This document shows positions 53,605-64,000 of a DNA stretch of 64,000 bases, piece by piece. Positions within the stretch are counted from its first letter, which is position 1, and every line of letters begins with the position of its first letter. The stretch comes from Clostridia bacterium. GTDB taxonomy: Bacteria > Bacillota > Clostridia > Acetivibrionales > DSM-2933. Location: contig JAOAEJ010000071.1 of NCBI GenBank assembly GCA_026416815.1, positions 19,870-83,869 on the forward strand, read 5' to 3'. The notes beneath the pieces are model-generated. The model was not told the origin of the DNA. It saw only the letters and a program-made list of their open reading frames with translations, and ran no database searches. The position numbers and the translations under genes were made by a program.

Positions 53605-54072
53605 CTACTTATCCAGCCTCATTTCCATAAACACTTGCGCTATGGGATTTTCACTATACCTTGGTATATCATAGAACCCCATCTTACGATACAACCCTAT
53701 AGCCCGTTCTGCTTCTTTTTTGGCTGATAATCTTAATACTTTTATGCCTTTCTCTCTAGCGCTGACTACAACCCGTGTTAGCAGCAGCTTCCCATACCCA
53801 TTGCCCTGATAGTCCGGTAAAACAAACATACATCGGACTTCACCTATACCATTTTCCTTATCAAGTACTTTTAATGCTCCGGTTCCTACTACTTTTGTTC
53901 CGTCTAGTAGTATCCAAAAGCTTCCTCCATCCCGTACAAAGACCTCATCAATATTTCTTAGCTGTACATGCTTACCATGGGGTTCGTACTTAAATCCTGT
54001 AGCCATAAACATAGCACTGAAAAACTTATCAAGGCTTTCTTGTATACTGCTAGTATACATAACACACTCCAT
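53605..54072 (-). CDS. GNAT family N-acetyltransferase (155 residues)
   Basis: I start at ATG 54072, ten bases after AAGGAG; the ATG at 54099 lacks a site. The acetyl-CoA-binding motif A is 'MFVLPDYQGNGYGKLLL' (R/Q-x-x-G-x-G/A form 'QGNGYG'), followed by motif B 'LRLSAKKEAERAIGLYRKMGF'-like sequence ending in the usual 'LYxKxGF'. Full length for a small GNAT. Substrate unknown; it stands alone on the minus strand between a plus-strand operon and the Bet gene. Confidence 0.9.
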   Translation of the reverse strand: MECVMYTSSIQESLDKFFSAMFMATGFKYEPHGKHVQLRNIDEVFVRDGGSFWILLDGTKVVGTGALKVLDKENGIGEVRCMFVLPDYQGNGYGKLLLTRVVVSAREKGIKVLRLSAKKEAERAIGLYRKMGFYDIPRYSENPIAQVFMEMRLDK

Positions 54073-54149
54073 AGCAGCTCGTCTCCTTAATTTAAACAAA
54101 TATCTATAATTAGTAGAATATTAACATAGCTAGCCTAACTCTTCAAACA

Positions 54150-54171
54150 AAAAAGAGCCTCGAAAGGCTCT
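54150..54171 (-). terminator. Intrinsic terminator on the minus strand
   Basis: AGAGCCT (54154-54160) pairs with AGGCTCT (54165-54171); on the minus strand TTTTTTG follows. It would end transcription arriving from the Bet gene before the acetyltransferase. Confidence 0.75.
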
Positions 54172-54384
54172 GCAAGGGGTTTTAAAATTGTTCCCAGTTA
54201 AAATATCGTAAAGAGATCCGTTGTTTATATAATAACTTACTAATATTAATAACCTATGAATATTTCATGAACAAATGTGAATAAATCATGAAGTATTTGT
54301 TTTCCACTGTTGAAACTATAATTAATCTTTATGTTTAAAACCCCAAAAATTGGGTAAACTGTATTATACATGTATAGTTGATTC

Positions 54385-54437
54385 TTTTGTACTCTAAATC
54401 CCCTTTAGATGGGCCGGGCAGCAAACCCGGCTTTTTT
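54385..54437 (+). ncRNA. Candidate short transcript ending in an intrinsic terminator (sRNA 2)
   Basis: TTGGGT (54350-54355), 17 bases, TATAGT (54373-54378) looks like a promoter. About 30 bases on, GCCGGG (54413-54418) pairs with CCCGGC (54426-54431), followed by six Ts. No plus-strand gene precedes it within 900 bases. It shares CTAAATCCC with the unit at 46253-46309. The rest of 54172-54495 has no gene. Confidence 0.45.
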
Positions 54438-54495
54438 GCTATAGTATTTGGACTTTTCTTAATAGATAGTTTAAGCTTAAATTCTGTTATCTATA

Positions 54496-55515
54496 TTATG
54501 CTGACTTTTTCATGCCGGCTATTAACTCGGTCTGATATTTTACAAACATCTTTGCTTCTTCTACAGTAAGCTTCTTGCTGCTGTCCTTACCAAATTGTGA
54601 TTGTAGTTCATTATTATGATTATCATCTGTATATGCATTGTTTTGCTTCATTATAGCAGCTTTATTTGTATCAATTTTTTTTATCAACTTGGCTAACTCG
54701 GTCATACACTCAGCACACAACTCCCTGCCGTAGTTCTCAAGAGCATAGTCAATGATCTCTTTTTGAGAGGCCTTAGCAGTACCTTTTATTTCCTTACCGC
54801 ATTCACACATACTCACAGCCTCGCACTTGGCTTCGGGGCTCTGCTCCCTGCTTTCCTCGGGCCTTATCTCTATTGCATCATCAATATCATCTTCTTTAAT
54901 AGAGTGGGACATTTCTTCCCTGGTTACCAGGCCGGATATACCAAACTGCCTTTTAAGTGCCAGAACTTCCGCAACCTTCAGTATCATAGCAGATGGGTAC
55001 TGCTTCCATATATTACTCTCACTCCTGTATTCCTCAAAGTCTGCATATACAATGACAGGTTTACGCTTTTTGTGGTCTACCTTTGCCCAAGCTCCGATTA
55101 TCTTCCCTCTTTTTGCTCCGAATTTATGAGTAACCTTGTAGTTTTCTGCGTCTACCTCAAAGGTATCATTTTCCCGTATTACAAAGCCTACTATTCCGTC
55201 AAAATCAGAATCGCGCTGTGCTATCTTCAGGTATCCGTCACGGGAGGTCATAATCAAAGTTTCGGCATCCTTGTAGTCAACTTCACCGTTTGAAAGCCTC
55301 GGATAATCCCACTGCCCGTTTTGCCCCTTTACCTTCTTAACCCTCTTGATAAACCAAATTTCTTTTATAAAAGGGTCCAAGCCATATTTCTGTGCTACTG
55401 CAGTAAACATCTTCAATTCATCGTCGGTAGCGCCCTTGGCAATAGTGTTTTTAATAAGCTCTATCTGTTCTTGAGTGTACGAAAAGCCTGCATTATAAGC
55501 AACTACTTCTCCCAT
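54496..55515 (-). CDS. bet: Phage recombination protein Bet (RecT family) with a cysteine-rich tail
   Basis: Residues 1-205 match the Bet/RecT single-strand annealing family: 'LKMFTAVAQKYGLDPFIKEIW' (first part), 'TSRDGYLKIAQRD', 'WKQYPSAMILKVAEVLALKR'. The protein anneals complementary strands in phage-type recombination. Residues 230-290 add 'CECGK' and 'CAEC', a Cys-x-Cys...Cys-x2-Cys pattern that could bind zinc, as in some clostridial Bet proteins. There is no partner exonuclease or SSB gene nearby, so it is an orphan, probably a prophage relic that may still work. ATG at 55515 is preceded by AGAAGGGATG. Confidence 0.88.
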   Translation of the reverse strand: MGEVVAYNAGFSYTQEQIELIKNTIAKGATDDELKMFTAVAQKYGLDPFIKEIWFIKRVKKVKGQNGQWDYPRLSNGEVDYKDAETLIMTSRDGYLKIAQRDSDFDGIVGFVIRENDTFEVDAENYKVTHKFGAKRGKIIGAWAKVDHKKRKPVIVYADFEEYRSESNIWKQYPSAMILKVAEVLALKRQFGISGLVTREEMSHSIKEDDIDDAIEIRPEESREQSPEAKCEAVSMCECGKEIKGTAKASQKEIIDYALENYGRELCAECMTELAKLIKKIDTNKAAIMKQNNAYTDDNHNNELQSQFGKDSSKKLTVEEAKMFVKYQTELIAGMKKSA

Positions 55516-55765
55516 TTGAAATCATCCCTTCTAAAAGTTAACCGGACAGGACAGCCTGTCCTTATGTACTTCTTTAACGTATAGCAAGTGATTTAAAACT
55601 AAAAGTTGGAGATACAGGCGTAGGGTAAAACATTTATAAAAAAGATTAAAAGTCTGTAATTTCAAAATGTGTCAGATTAAAGTTTCGTATATTATAGCAT
55701 AGCATTCATAAGTGCTGCTCTCAAATGTAGTTTTATGCAATAGTACCATCCATATACAATTAGTT

Positions 55766-55903
55766 CTACTCCTCTATCCTTATACTTTTATACTCACTCA
55801 AATTTACTTTTACAACTATCCGGATCTCCTCTGCCACAACCGGTTTATCATTAATAGCAAATGTTGCGGTCATCTCATCCACAGGCACATATTTCTTCCT
55901 CAT
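55766..55903 (-). CDS. Small hypothetical protein (45 residues)
   Basis: ATG at 55903 follows AAAGGGGTATGAGAG, a fair site. The product starts 'MRKKYVPVDEMTATFAIN' and ends 'SEYKSIRIEE'. It is mixed-charge with a beta-type 'EEIRIVVKVNL' stretch and no TM helix. Prophage remnants often hold such genes next to bet. No family is recognised. The flanks 55516-55765 and 55904-56085 show nothing else. Confidence 0.5.
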   Translation of the reverse strand: MRKKYVPVDEMTATFAINDKPVVAEEIRIVVKVNLSEYKSIRIEE

Positions 55904-56085
55904 CTCTCATACCCCTTTATAATCCAGCCTACATAATACATTTGTATTATGCGACTCCTCTTTCCTTCCGGTAAAGAATAAAACCTCAATAGCATATATA
56001 TATTTTAAAGCATTGGAGGTTTCCCGCCCGCAGGAATCTTTTAATTACACACTACTTTACAGCTTATTACTCTGGAGGGAATTAT

Positions 56086-57483
56086 ATGATAGCTGCTCTT
56101 TATGTAAGAGTATCGTCGGAAGAACAGCTGGAAGGTTACTCAATCGCAGCCCAGGTTAGCCTTCTGACCGAATACTGTACTAAAAATGCGATTAGTATAT
56201 ATAAAATCTATACAGATGAAGGCGTTTCGGCCTTTAAGGAAAAGCAGCGCCCCCAATTCCTGAAGCTGGTTGATGACGCAGAAAAGCACCTGTTTGACGT
56301 TGTATTAGTCCACAAATACGATAGGTTTTCCCGCTTAGTTGAGCTGTCCCGGGCAACAAAGAGCAGACTTAAAAAGCTTGGTATAAACGTTTTATCCATA
56401 ACCGAACCCATCGAAGACAGCCCAATTGGTTTCTTTCAGGAAACTCTGCTGGAAGCACTCGCAGAATATTATTCCAGAAACTTATCCGCTGAGACTAAAA
56501 AGGGTATGAATGAGCGTGTAAAATCAGGAGCACATATGGGTTGTATGCCTTTTGGATACAAAGTGCTGCATGGACGTGTGACAGTAGATGAGCAGCAGGC
56601 CGAAATAGTGAGACACATGTATAAGCTCTACCTGAATGGATGGGGCATATTAAAAATACGCAATTGGCTGGACAGCAATAACATAAAAGGACAGCGTAAC
56701 GGTGACTGGACGGTCGCCCAGGTAAAACGAATACTCCGTAATGTAAAATATATAGGAAAACAACAGTGGAACGGCAAGATATATGACGCTGACTTTCCAT
56801 CCATTGTTCCGCTAGAGACATTTAATAGGGTACAACAGGGTATTGGAGAAAATAAAGAGAAATACACCTATAGGGGCAGCAATTATGATAAATTCGTTTT
56901 ACTTGGGTTACTGCGCTGCGGCATTTGCGGGGCACCTATGAGAGTAAAAGCAATAAACACAGGTAAAGACACCAAATACTTATATTACGGCTATGTATGC
57001 AGTTCGGCGGCGCAAGCAAAAAGCCTATGCATTCACACAAGAATATTTCGAACTCACGATCTAGAGAAAAAAATTTTTGAGATAATACATTCTATATCCC
57101 CGGGGCTTGTTATGGAGCTGGATATCCAAGGAGAAAATAAAGCAAACGTAAAGGAACTATTTCAGGAACGTAGTAGCAGGATAGATAAGGCCATATTAAG
57201 AGCAAAGGAAGCCTATTTAACAGGTGTATTCAGCCTTGAGGAGTTTAAAGCCACAAAAGACCGTCTGGAAAATGAAAAGGCAGTTATACAAATGGAATTA
57301 TCTAAAGGGGATTGTGACGGAGACAACAATGCTCATGAAAGGATACCCAGCCATATCAAAAATGTATATGACATGCTGATTAGCCTAAATAGCCCTTTAG
57401 AGCGGAAAAAGCTTTTGATGACTTTTATAAAATGTATTGTAGTTTACCCCGATAAAATACACTTCGACTTTTATGTCCAATAA
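56086..57483 (+). CDS. Large serine recombinase (465 residues)
   Basis: The resolvase domain (1-140) has the catalytic serine in 'YVRVSSEEQ' (about residue 10-11) and the arginines of 'YDRFSR'. A Recombinase domain (about 155-260, 'MPFGYKV', 'GWGILKIRNWLDSNNI') follows, then a zinc ribbon ('LLRCGICGAPM', later 'CSSAAQAKSLC') and a coiled-coil C-terminus. It catalyses site-specific integration or excision. ATG at 56086 follows CTGGAGGG. With the orphan bet gene nearby this suggests an old integrated element, but no attachment-site pair is visible. Confidence 0.92.
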   Translation: MIAALYVRVSSEEQLEGYSIAAQVSLLTEYCTKNAISIYKIYTDEGVSAFKEKQRPQFLKLVDDAEKHLFDVVLVHKYDRFSRLVELSRATKSRLKKLGINVLSITEPIEDSPIGFFQETLLEALAEYYSRNLSAETKKGMNERVKSGAHMGCMPFGYKVLHGRVTVDEQQAEIVRHMYKLYLNGWGILKIRNWLDSNNIKGQRNGDWTVAQVKRILRNVKYIGKQQWNGKIYDADFPSIVPLETFNRVQQGIGENKEKYTYRGSNYDKFVLLGLLRCGICGAPMRVKAINTGKDTKYLYYGYVCSSAAQAKSLCIHTRIFRTHDLEKKIFEIIHSISPGLVMELDIQGENKANVKELFQERSSRIDKAILRAKEAYLTGVFSLEEFKATKDRLENEKAVIQMELSKGDCDGDNNAHERIPSHIKNVYDMLISLNSPLERKKLLMTFIKCIVVYPDKIHFDFYVQ

Positions 57484-57520
57484 AGGTATGTCGGCATAAA
57501 GCTTAAAATGGGGGTGCAGG

Positions 57521-57582
57521 GGGCGTAGCCCTCCTGATTGCGGCTTTGCCGCAAAATAGAAGGTTCCCTCCTTTGAGGAGGG
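57521..57582. repeat. Cluster of three short GC-rich hairpins
   Basis: GGGC-gta-GCCC (57521-57531), TGCGGC-ttt-GCCGCA (57539-57553) and CCCTCC-tttga-GGAGGG (57566-57582) follow each other in a GC-rich island unlike the flanks. This is typical of dispersed intergenic palindromes; it may also end the recombinase transcript. Nothing else in 57484-57711. Confidence 0.55.
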
Positions 57583-57711
57583 GTAGGGGTGGTGGCAAAA
57601 TATCCTTAACTTTAGACTGACCTATCTTTAGTATTACCCCAAATATATCAATTGGGAACCCTCTCGATAAGGGCAAGAAAGAAGACTGGGACGACTAACT
57701 ACCCATACCCG

Positions 57712-57743
57712 TATAGAACTGCATGGCAGCATGCAGTTCTATA
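57712..57743. promoter_or_regulatory. Perfect hairpin in the leader of the DUF3343 gene
   Basis: Arms of 14 bases (57712-57725 and 57730-57743) enclose GCAG. The hairpin ends 24 bases before the ATG and just ahead of the GAGGTGAGAG ribosome site, with no U-tract, so it may stabilise the mRNA or bind a regulator. Confidence 0.55.
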
Positions 57744-57767
57744 TCTTTCATTTGAGGTGAGAGAGCT

Positions 57768-58031
57768 ATGACGTACTACTACACAGCCCTTCCAACCCGT
57801 TCAAGCGCATTTCTACTCGAACACCGCATGAGAAGTGAGGGAATAAAATGTGAGTTAACCTATATGCCGAGGGAGATTATGACGGATTTATGTACATTGG
57901 GTGTAAAATTTGAAGAATATGAGTACCCAAGGGCTGTAAATGCGATTAAAAAAAGCGGAATCCCCGATTGTAGGCTGTATAGGGAAATTGTTTACCCCGA
58001 TTACTGCCAGTATGTAGCAGTAGAAATGTAA
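57768..58031 (+). CDS. DUF3343 protein (87 residues)
   Basis: The small protein has the DUF3343 layout: 'YYYTALPTRSSAFLLEHRMRSEGI', a conserved 'PREI' (here 'MPREIMTDLCTLGVKF') with the following Cys, and an alpha-beta end. Members are suspected sulfur or selenium carriers related to YedF. ATG at 57768 has GAGGTGAGAG upstream. It is monocistronic between a leader hairpin and a bidirectional terminator. Function is not proven in the family. Confidence 0.8.
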   Translation: MTYYYTALPTRSSAFLLEHRMRSEGIKCELTYMPREIMTDLCTLGVKFEEYEYPRAVNAIKKSGIPDCRLYREIVYPDYCQYVAVEM

Positions 58032-58036
58032 ATGAC

Positions 58037-58075
58037 AAAGCAGCCGGCTAGCAATAATTCTATACCGGCTGCTTT
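58037..58075. terminator. Bidirectional terminator between convergent genes
   Basis: AAAGCAGCCGG (58037-58047) pairs with CCGGCTGCTTT (58065-58075), an 11-bp stem flanked by A and T on both sides, between the DUF3343 gene (+) and the glycosyltransferase (-). Confidence 0.85.
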
Positions 58076-58095
58076 ATCATTTATAGCTTGCTTAA

Positions 58096-60447
58096 CTATA
58101 TCAGCTTCTCAATGATTTCTTTTGCTTTCATTCCCCAGGCGTCCCAATTCAAGCTCTCATCATAAGCCTGCCTGCTGGATACTACAAGCCTGTAATAGGC
58201 CTCATCGTCCTCCCATAGCCCTTTAATCACCTTGGCGTATTCCTCGCCGGTTGCACTTAATGGCAGTGTAAAGCCGTTTACAGCATCTTTTACAACACAG
58301 GAGATACCCCCTGTATCTGTGGCTATAGACGGCAATCCGAATCCTGCTGCTTCGCTGAATACTATACCGAAGCATTCAGCTCTTGTAGGCATGAGGAAGA
58401 AATCCGATTCCCTATATAAGCGCTGCATATCTCTGATACCCCTCTCACTGTTTTTATCAAGGAAAGGTATAAGCTTTATATTATCCTTTTGTACCGGTGA
58501 GGGAGGCTTGCAGCCGCAGATAGTCAGTTCTGCGTTTACCCCCATCCTATCCAGAGCTTCTAAAGTCTCCAACGCGATATTTCCACCTTTTCTATACCAA
58601 TCCACACCTACAAAAAGCAGCTTACATTTATCCGACTTATTCCTATTTAGTACCTGCTCTCTAGAGGGGATAAAGTCCATATTTGCTCCAAAAGGTATTA
58701 CACTTACCTTTGCCGGGTCTGCTCCACAGTCCTTTACAGCCGATTGTGCAGCCCATTGGGTGGAGAATATAAGTGAATCGGCCATCTTGAACGTAAGCTG
58801 TTCAAGAATGGTGCCTTCCTGTAATGACAGCTCCGAAAGGTAAGAGTATTGAGAATAATAATTATGCAAAAGCGGGAAGGTAGCATCGGAAAGATATACT
58901 ATGGGTATATCGGTTTTCAAAAATGCCAGCTCCGGTGAAGCTATAGGTGCAAAAATCACATCATATTCCCTTTCCGAAAGCTTCCTTTCGAAAAACTCTG
59001 CATAATCCAGTGACAGCGGTATGCTGTGCCAGTATTTATAATACCCCCCCAGGGATAGCTTCGATATGGTCTCAAAAGCTCTGTTTTCCTTATTTTTATC
59101 CATCACTGCGGGACCAAGGCTGTATACCTCTCCGCAGTATTTTTGAAGCATTTTATACATGTAATAAAAAGTACCCGACCACGTATACCGGCTCAACGGA
59201 TTATATGCGGATAAAAATGCTATTCTAATTGGAGCGTTTGCATTCCCTACCGCTGACTTTTTCCTGCTCAATGAAATTATTTTATAATAGCCCTCATGTT
59301 GCTTGATTCTATATGTACGCAGGGAATTATTAATAGTATCACTCAACGCATTAATCTCACTATTCTGCCCGGATACACTTATTATAATCTGCCCCGAAGC
59401 CTTCAGGCTGCTACCCAGGCGTTCTACCAAACCAAGTATTTTCTCTGCTTCCAATCCCTCTTCAGTTATTATAATATAGTCAAAAAAGCTTTCCTCAAAT
59501 TGAAAGTTATCCACATCTGGCCCTATCACTTTCATAAAGCTATCCACATTTATAGTCACATCTGTGCATTTTTCTACCCCATAAAGGGTTGCAGCCGGAT
59601 ATTTATTTTTGATATCCAGAAGCGTTGCACCCCCCTGGCAACCGATTTGCAGTACATTTATCGGTTGATTGCCAGGGACATCAATTAACTGGGTTATATC
59701 CGTCCTTATGGTAATAAAATTAAACGGACAAAACCCCCACTTGTCTTTAAACTTTTTATAGTTTATTTCCAGCAGATTTTTATACTCATAGTCTTTCATA
59801 CCAAAGACCACACTATCTTCGTTATGGATGAACGTATCCTTACACAGCATAAGCTTGTAGCCAGCTTTTCTTATTCTTAATGAATAATCATCATCCTCAT
59901 AGCTTGCAGGGCTAAATATTTCATCCAGAAGACCGATTTCCTCAATCAAACTCTTTTTCATAAGCATACAAAATCCGATAAGCCGTAAACGTTCTTCCCA
60001 TAATATTGGTTTGGATGTGTTGTATGTTCTGGTGCTAGAGTGCATTTGCTCCAAAGAAGCATACTTCATATTGATAGTTTGCCAGTTTGGACATTTGTTT
60101 GTTACCGGGCCTACCGCACCGATATTTTCTGCACTGTACAAGCACTTTATTAGGTTATCCAGCCAATTATGCGTAACTACAGCATCACTCTTCAGGAAAA
60201 GGATATTATCTCCTTCTGATGCCTGAATTCCCTGGTCATAGCCCTTTGATAGCCCTATAATACCATCATTAAATATAGGTTTTATATCACTTTGCTTCTT
60301 CAGCCACTCAATAGTTTGACTATCGGAACCATTATCTACGACCACTATTTCATATGTGCCGGGTGTGGTATAATTCCGTATGCTCTCAACACAACGGCCA
60401 ATATTCTGCAAGTCGTTATATGTCAAAATAACTATACTGGTTTTCAT
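58096..60447 (-). CDS. Three-part glycosyltransferase: GT2, methyltransferase-like, GT4 (783 residues)
   Basis: I start at ATG 60447, four bases after GGGGGG; the ATG at 60462 lacks a site. Residues 1-250 are a GT2 (GT-A) domain: 'SIVILTYNDLQNIGRCVESI' (first part), 'VVDNGSDS' and 'ILFLKSDAVVTHNWLDNL', where SDA replaces the usual DxD. Residues 260-390 resemble a Rossmann methyltransferase ('NVLQIGCQGGATLLDI'). Residues 400-783 are a GT4 (GT-B) domain with 'GVDWYRKGGNIALETL' and the 'PTRAECFGIVFSEAAGFGLPSI' -type nucleotide-sugar motif (EX7E). It follows the TPR glycosyltransferase and the collagen-like gene and likely builds a glycan on that protein (inference). Confidence 0.88.
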   Translation of the reverse strand: MKTSIVILTYNDLQNIGRCVESIRNYTTPGTYEIVVVDNGSDSQTIEWLKKQSDIKPIFNDGIIGLSKGYDQGIQASEGDNILFLKSDAVVTHNWLDNLIKCLYSAENIGAVGPVTNKCPNWQTINMKYASLEQMHSSTRTYNTSKPILWEERLRLIGFCMLMKKSLIEEIGLLDEIFSPASYEDDDYSLRIRKAGYKLMLCKDTFIHNEDSVVFGMKDYEYKNLLEINYKKFKDKWGFCPFNFITIRTDITQLIDVPGNQPINVLQIGCQGGATLLDIKNKYPAATLYGVEKCTDVTINVDSFMKVIGPDVDNFQFEESFFDYIIITEEGLEAEKILGLVERLGSSLKASGQIIISVSGQNSEINALSDTINNSLRTYRIKQHEGYYKIISLSRKKSAVGNANAPIRIAFLSAYNPLSRYTWSGTFYYMYKMLQKYCGEVYSLGPAVMDKNKENRAFETISKLSLGGYYKYWHSIPLSLDYAEFFERKLSEREYDVIFAPIASPELAFLKTDIPIVYLSDATFPLLHNYYSQYSYLSELSLQEGTILEQLTFKMADSLIFSTQWAAQSAVKDCGADPAKVSVIPFGANMDFIPSREQVLNRNKSDKCKLLFVGVDWYRKGGNIALETLEALDRMGVNAELTICGCKPPSPVQKDNIKLIPFLDKNSERGIRDMQRLYRESDFFLMPTRAECFGIVFSEAAGFGLPSIATDTGGISCVVKDAVNGFTLPLSATGEEYAKVIKGLWEDDEAYYRLVVSSRQAYDESLNWDAWGMKAKEIIEKLI

Positions 60448-60462
60448 AATGCCCCCCAACAA

Positions 60463-61551
60463 CTACACATTATTTTTTGACTCTTGAGCAAGACCCTTAA
60501 AAAAATCCCGGTTTTGCAAAACTGACTTATCGTTAGGTTTGTATTCTCCCGCTCTTTCATTATATCTAATGGATTCATCAATATTTCCTATCCTGTAGTG
60601 GCAAACACACAGCTGTATGTAGGGTAGGTAGCCCCAACAGTCAGATAAAATAAATCCCCAGCTTCCCTCGGGCCTATTCAGCTTGGTGGCAAGCTCATAC
60701 CAGAAAATAGCCTTTTTGTAGTCCTTAATATCCATGTAATATCCACCCAGCTCACAGCATATCTCCGCCCTGGGAGTATCATATTCCAGGCTTTTAAACA
60801 AAGCCCTCAATGTATTCTTTCCGTCCTTCAGAGCTTTATAGCAACGGGCAAGTGTATAGCATGCATTTATATTATCTTCAAGCCAACCTTTTTCACTATC
60901 CAAAAATTTGTTAAAGTATTCTGTCGCATCCTTATACCGAGCATTGTAATATAGTTCCTTTGCATAATAAAAAAGATTCCTTGGGCTGAAGGTTTTTCCT
61001 TCTGCAACCATCCTTTCAAATACCCTTAGATTTCTCCCTGTTGCGTTATGTACCCTCTTGTGAGTTATATTAATCTCCTCGGTAATCACCTTGCCGTTGA
61101 ACTCCAAATACTCGTGTATAGGGTCTTTCCACTTAAAATTTTTGCTTCTCTTTGAAAGCCTCTCTCTTAGATGGGTCAAAGTCACATTACCATGCTCATC
61201 AAATGCGTAGTTATACCTCATCATCACCACATCTACCTCAGGTTCAAGAGTTTCTTTGAGCCTTTTAAACTTTTGCCTGTCTTCCTCAAGCAAAACATCA
61301 TCAGCATCAAGCCAGAATATATAATCCATAGTAGCTTTAGAAAAAGAATAATTTCTTGCAGCAGAAAAGTCATCTATCCACTCAAAATCATATATTTTAG
61401 AAGTAAATCCTTTGGCAATTTCCTTAGTTTTGTCGGTAGAGCCGGTATCCACTATAATTATCTCATCAACGATATCACAGACCGATTCAAGGCACTTCCC
61501 TAAGGTCTCCTCTTCATTTTTGACAATCATGCAGAGGCTTATAGTCACCAT
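60463..61551 (-). CDS. GT2 glycosyltransferase with TPR repeats (362 residues)
   Basis: Start is ATG at 61551, behind GGGGGGAATAGCA. Residues 1-110 are a GT2 domain: 'LCMIVKNEEETLGKCLESV', 'IIIVDTGSTDKTKEIA' and 'FWLDADDVL' (DxD). The C-terminal half has TPR-like helices ('YNARYKDATEYFNKFLDSE', 'CHYRIGNIDESIRYNERAGEY'). This is the layout of SunS-like and surface-protein glycosyltransferases, where TPRs hold the acceptor. It starts 93 bases after the collagen-like gene and precedes the GT2-GT4 gene by 15 bases. One operon is likely. Confidence 0.9.
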   Translation of the reverse strand: MVTISLCMIVKNEEETLGKCLESVCDIVDEIIIVDTGSTDKTKEIAKGFTSKIYDFEWIDDFSAARNYSFSKATMDYIFWLDADDVLLEEDRQKFKRLKETLEPEVDVVMMRYNYAFDEHGNVTLTHLRERLSKRSKNFKWKDPIHEYLEFNGKVITEEINITHKRVHNATGRNLRVFERMVAEGKTFSPRNLFYYAKELYYNARYKDATEYFNKFLDSEKGWLEDNINACYTLARCYKALKDGKNTLRALFKSLEYDTPRAEICCELGGYYMDIKDYKKAIFWYELATKLNRPEGSWGFILSDCWGYLPYIQLCVCHYRIGNIDESIRYNERAGEYKPNDKSVLQNRDFFKGLAQESKNNV

Positions 61552-61643
61552 TGCTATTCCCCCCATTAAGCTATCTATTATGTAAAGCAGAGGGAAATGC
61601 TTTGCATTCCCCTCCCAATGTCATTGATAAATAGTAATTCCAA

Positions 61644-64000
<2,357 letters not shown>

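Noticed and set aside
57521..57582. GC-rich hairpin cluster considered as a tRNA or attachment site
   Set aside because: No cloverleaf or TTCGA-type T-loop and no matching direct repeat were found.

Overview
The window looks like the chromosome of a low-GC, Gram-positive, probably spore-forming member of the class Clostridia. I infer this from strong AGGAGG-type ribosome binding sites with several TTG/GTG starts, a paired glgC-glgD, a DUF3343 gene, NarL-type regulation, a collagen-like surface protein followed by glycosyltransferases, and secreted proteins with Gram-positive signal peptides. The genus cannot be fixed from sequence alone. Relatives of Ruminiclostridium/Acetivibrio are a guess.

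Layout. 1-6.9 kb is housekeeping and signalling on the minus strand: a truncated SBP-PAS sensor, a diacylglycerol-kinase-like lipid kinase, glycogen synthesis genes glgC-glgD, and a degenerate-EAL/HDOD protein. 7.2-41.6 kb, over half the window, holds six consecutive minus-strand genes for secreted giants of 503, 795, 1347, 522, 3023 and 4904 residues. They are built from about fifty fibronectin type III (Fn3) modules, PPC-type beta domains, CARDB, PA14, C-type lectin, PKD and Big_1 domains, and two full RHS/YD shells. No catalytic domain, SLH domain, dockerin or LPxTG motif is visible. Five of the six end in the same three-Fn3 cassette, which is the best candidate for something undescribed here. 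42.5-44.6 kb is a phage-type lysis cassette (LLH holin, bifunctional endolysin, second LLH-like protein) with no other phage genes beside it.

45-46 kb has a secreted- or coat-type hypothetical gene and a small membrane protein. 46.6-53.4 kb is a lactococcin 972-type bacteriocin locus: precursor, TTG-started multi-TM immunity/transport protein, dedicated ABC ATPase and a second small secreted protein. A divergent histidine kinase/NarL regulator pair lies beside it, with a 7-2-7 palindrome in the shared intergenic region. 53.6-58.0 kb mixes a GNAT acetyltransferase, an orphan Bet/RecT annealing protein, a 45-residue ORF, a large serine recombinase and a DUF3343 gene. 58.1-64.0 kb is a minus-strand run: a very long collagen-like Gly-X-Y protein (N-terminus off window) followed by two glycosyltransferases that probably modify it.

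Mobile and structured DNA. A 124-bp element with 12-bp terminal inverted repeats occurs three times at exactly the same length, plus once with a damaged end. A second, nested-palindrome element of about 98 bp occurs once with a relic elsewhere. Homologous terminators and matching promoter-like elements recur around the giant genes, which points to duplication of whole transcription units. No rRNA, tRNA, CRISPR array or known riboswitch was recognised.
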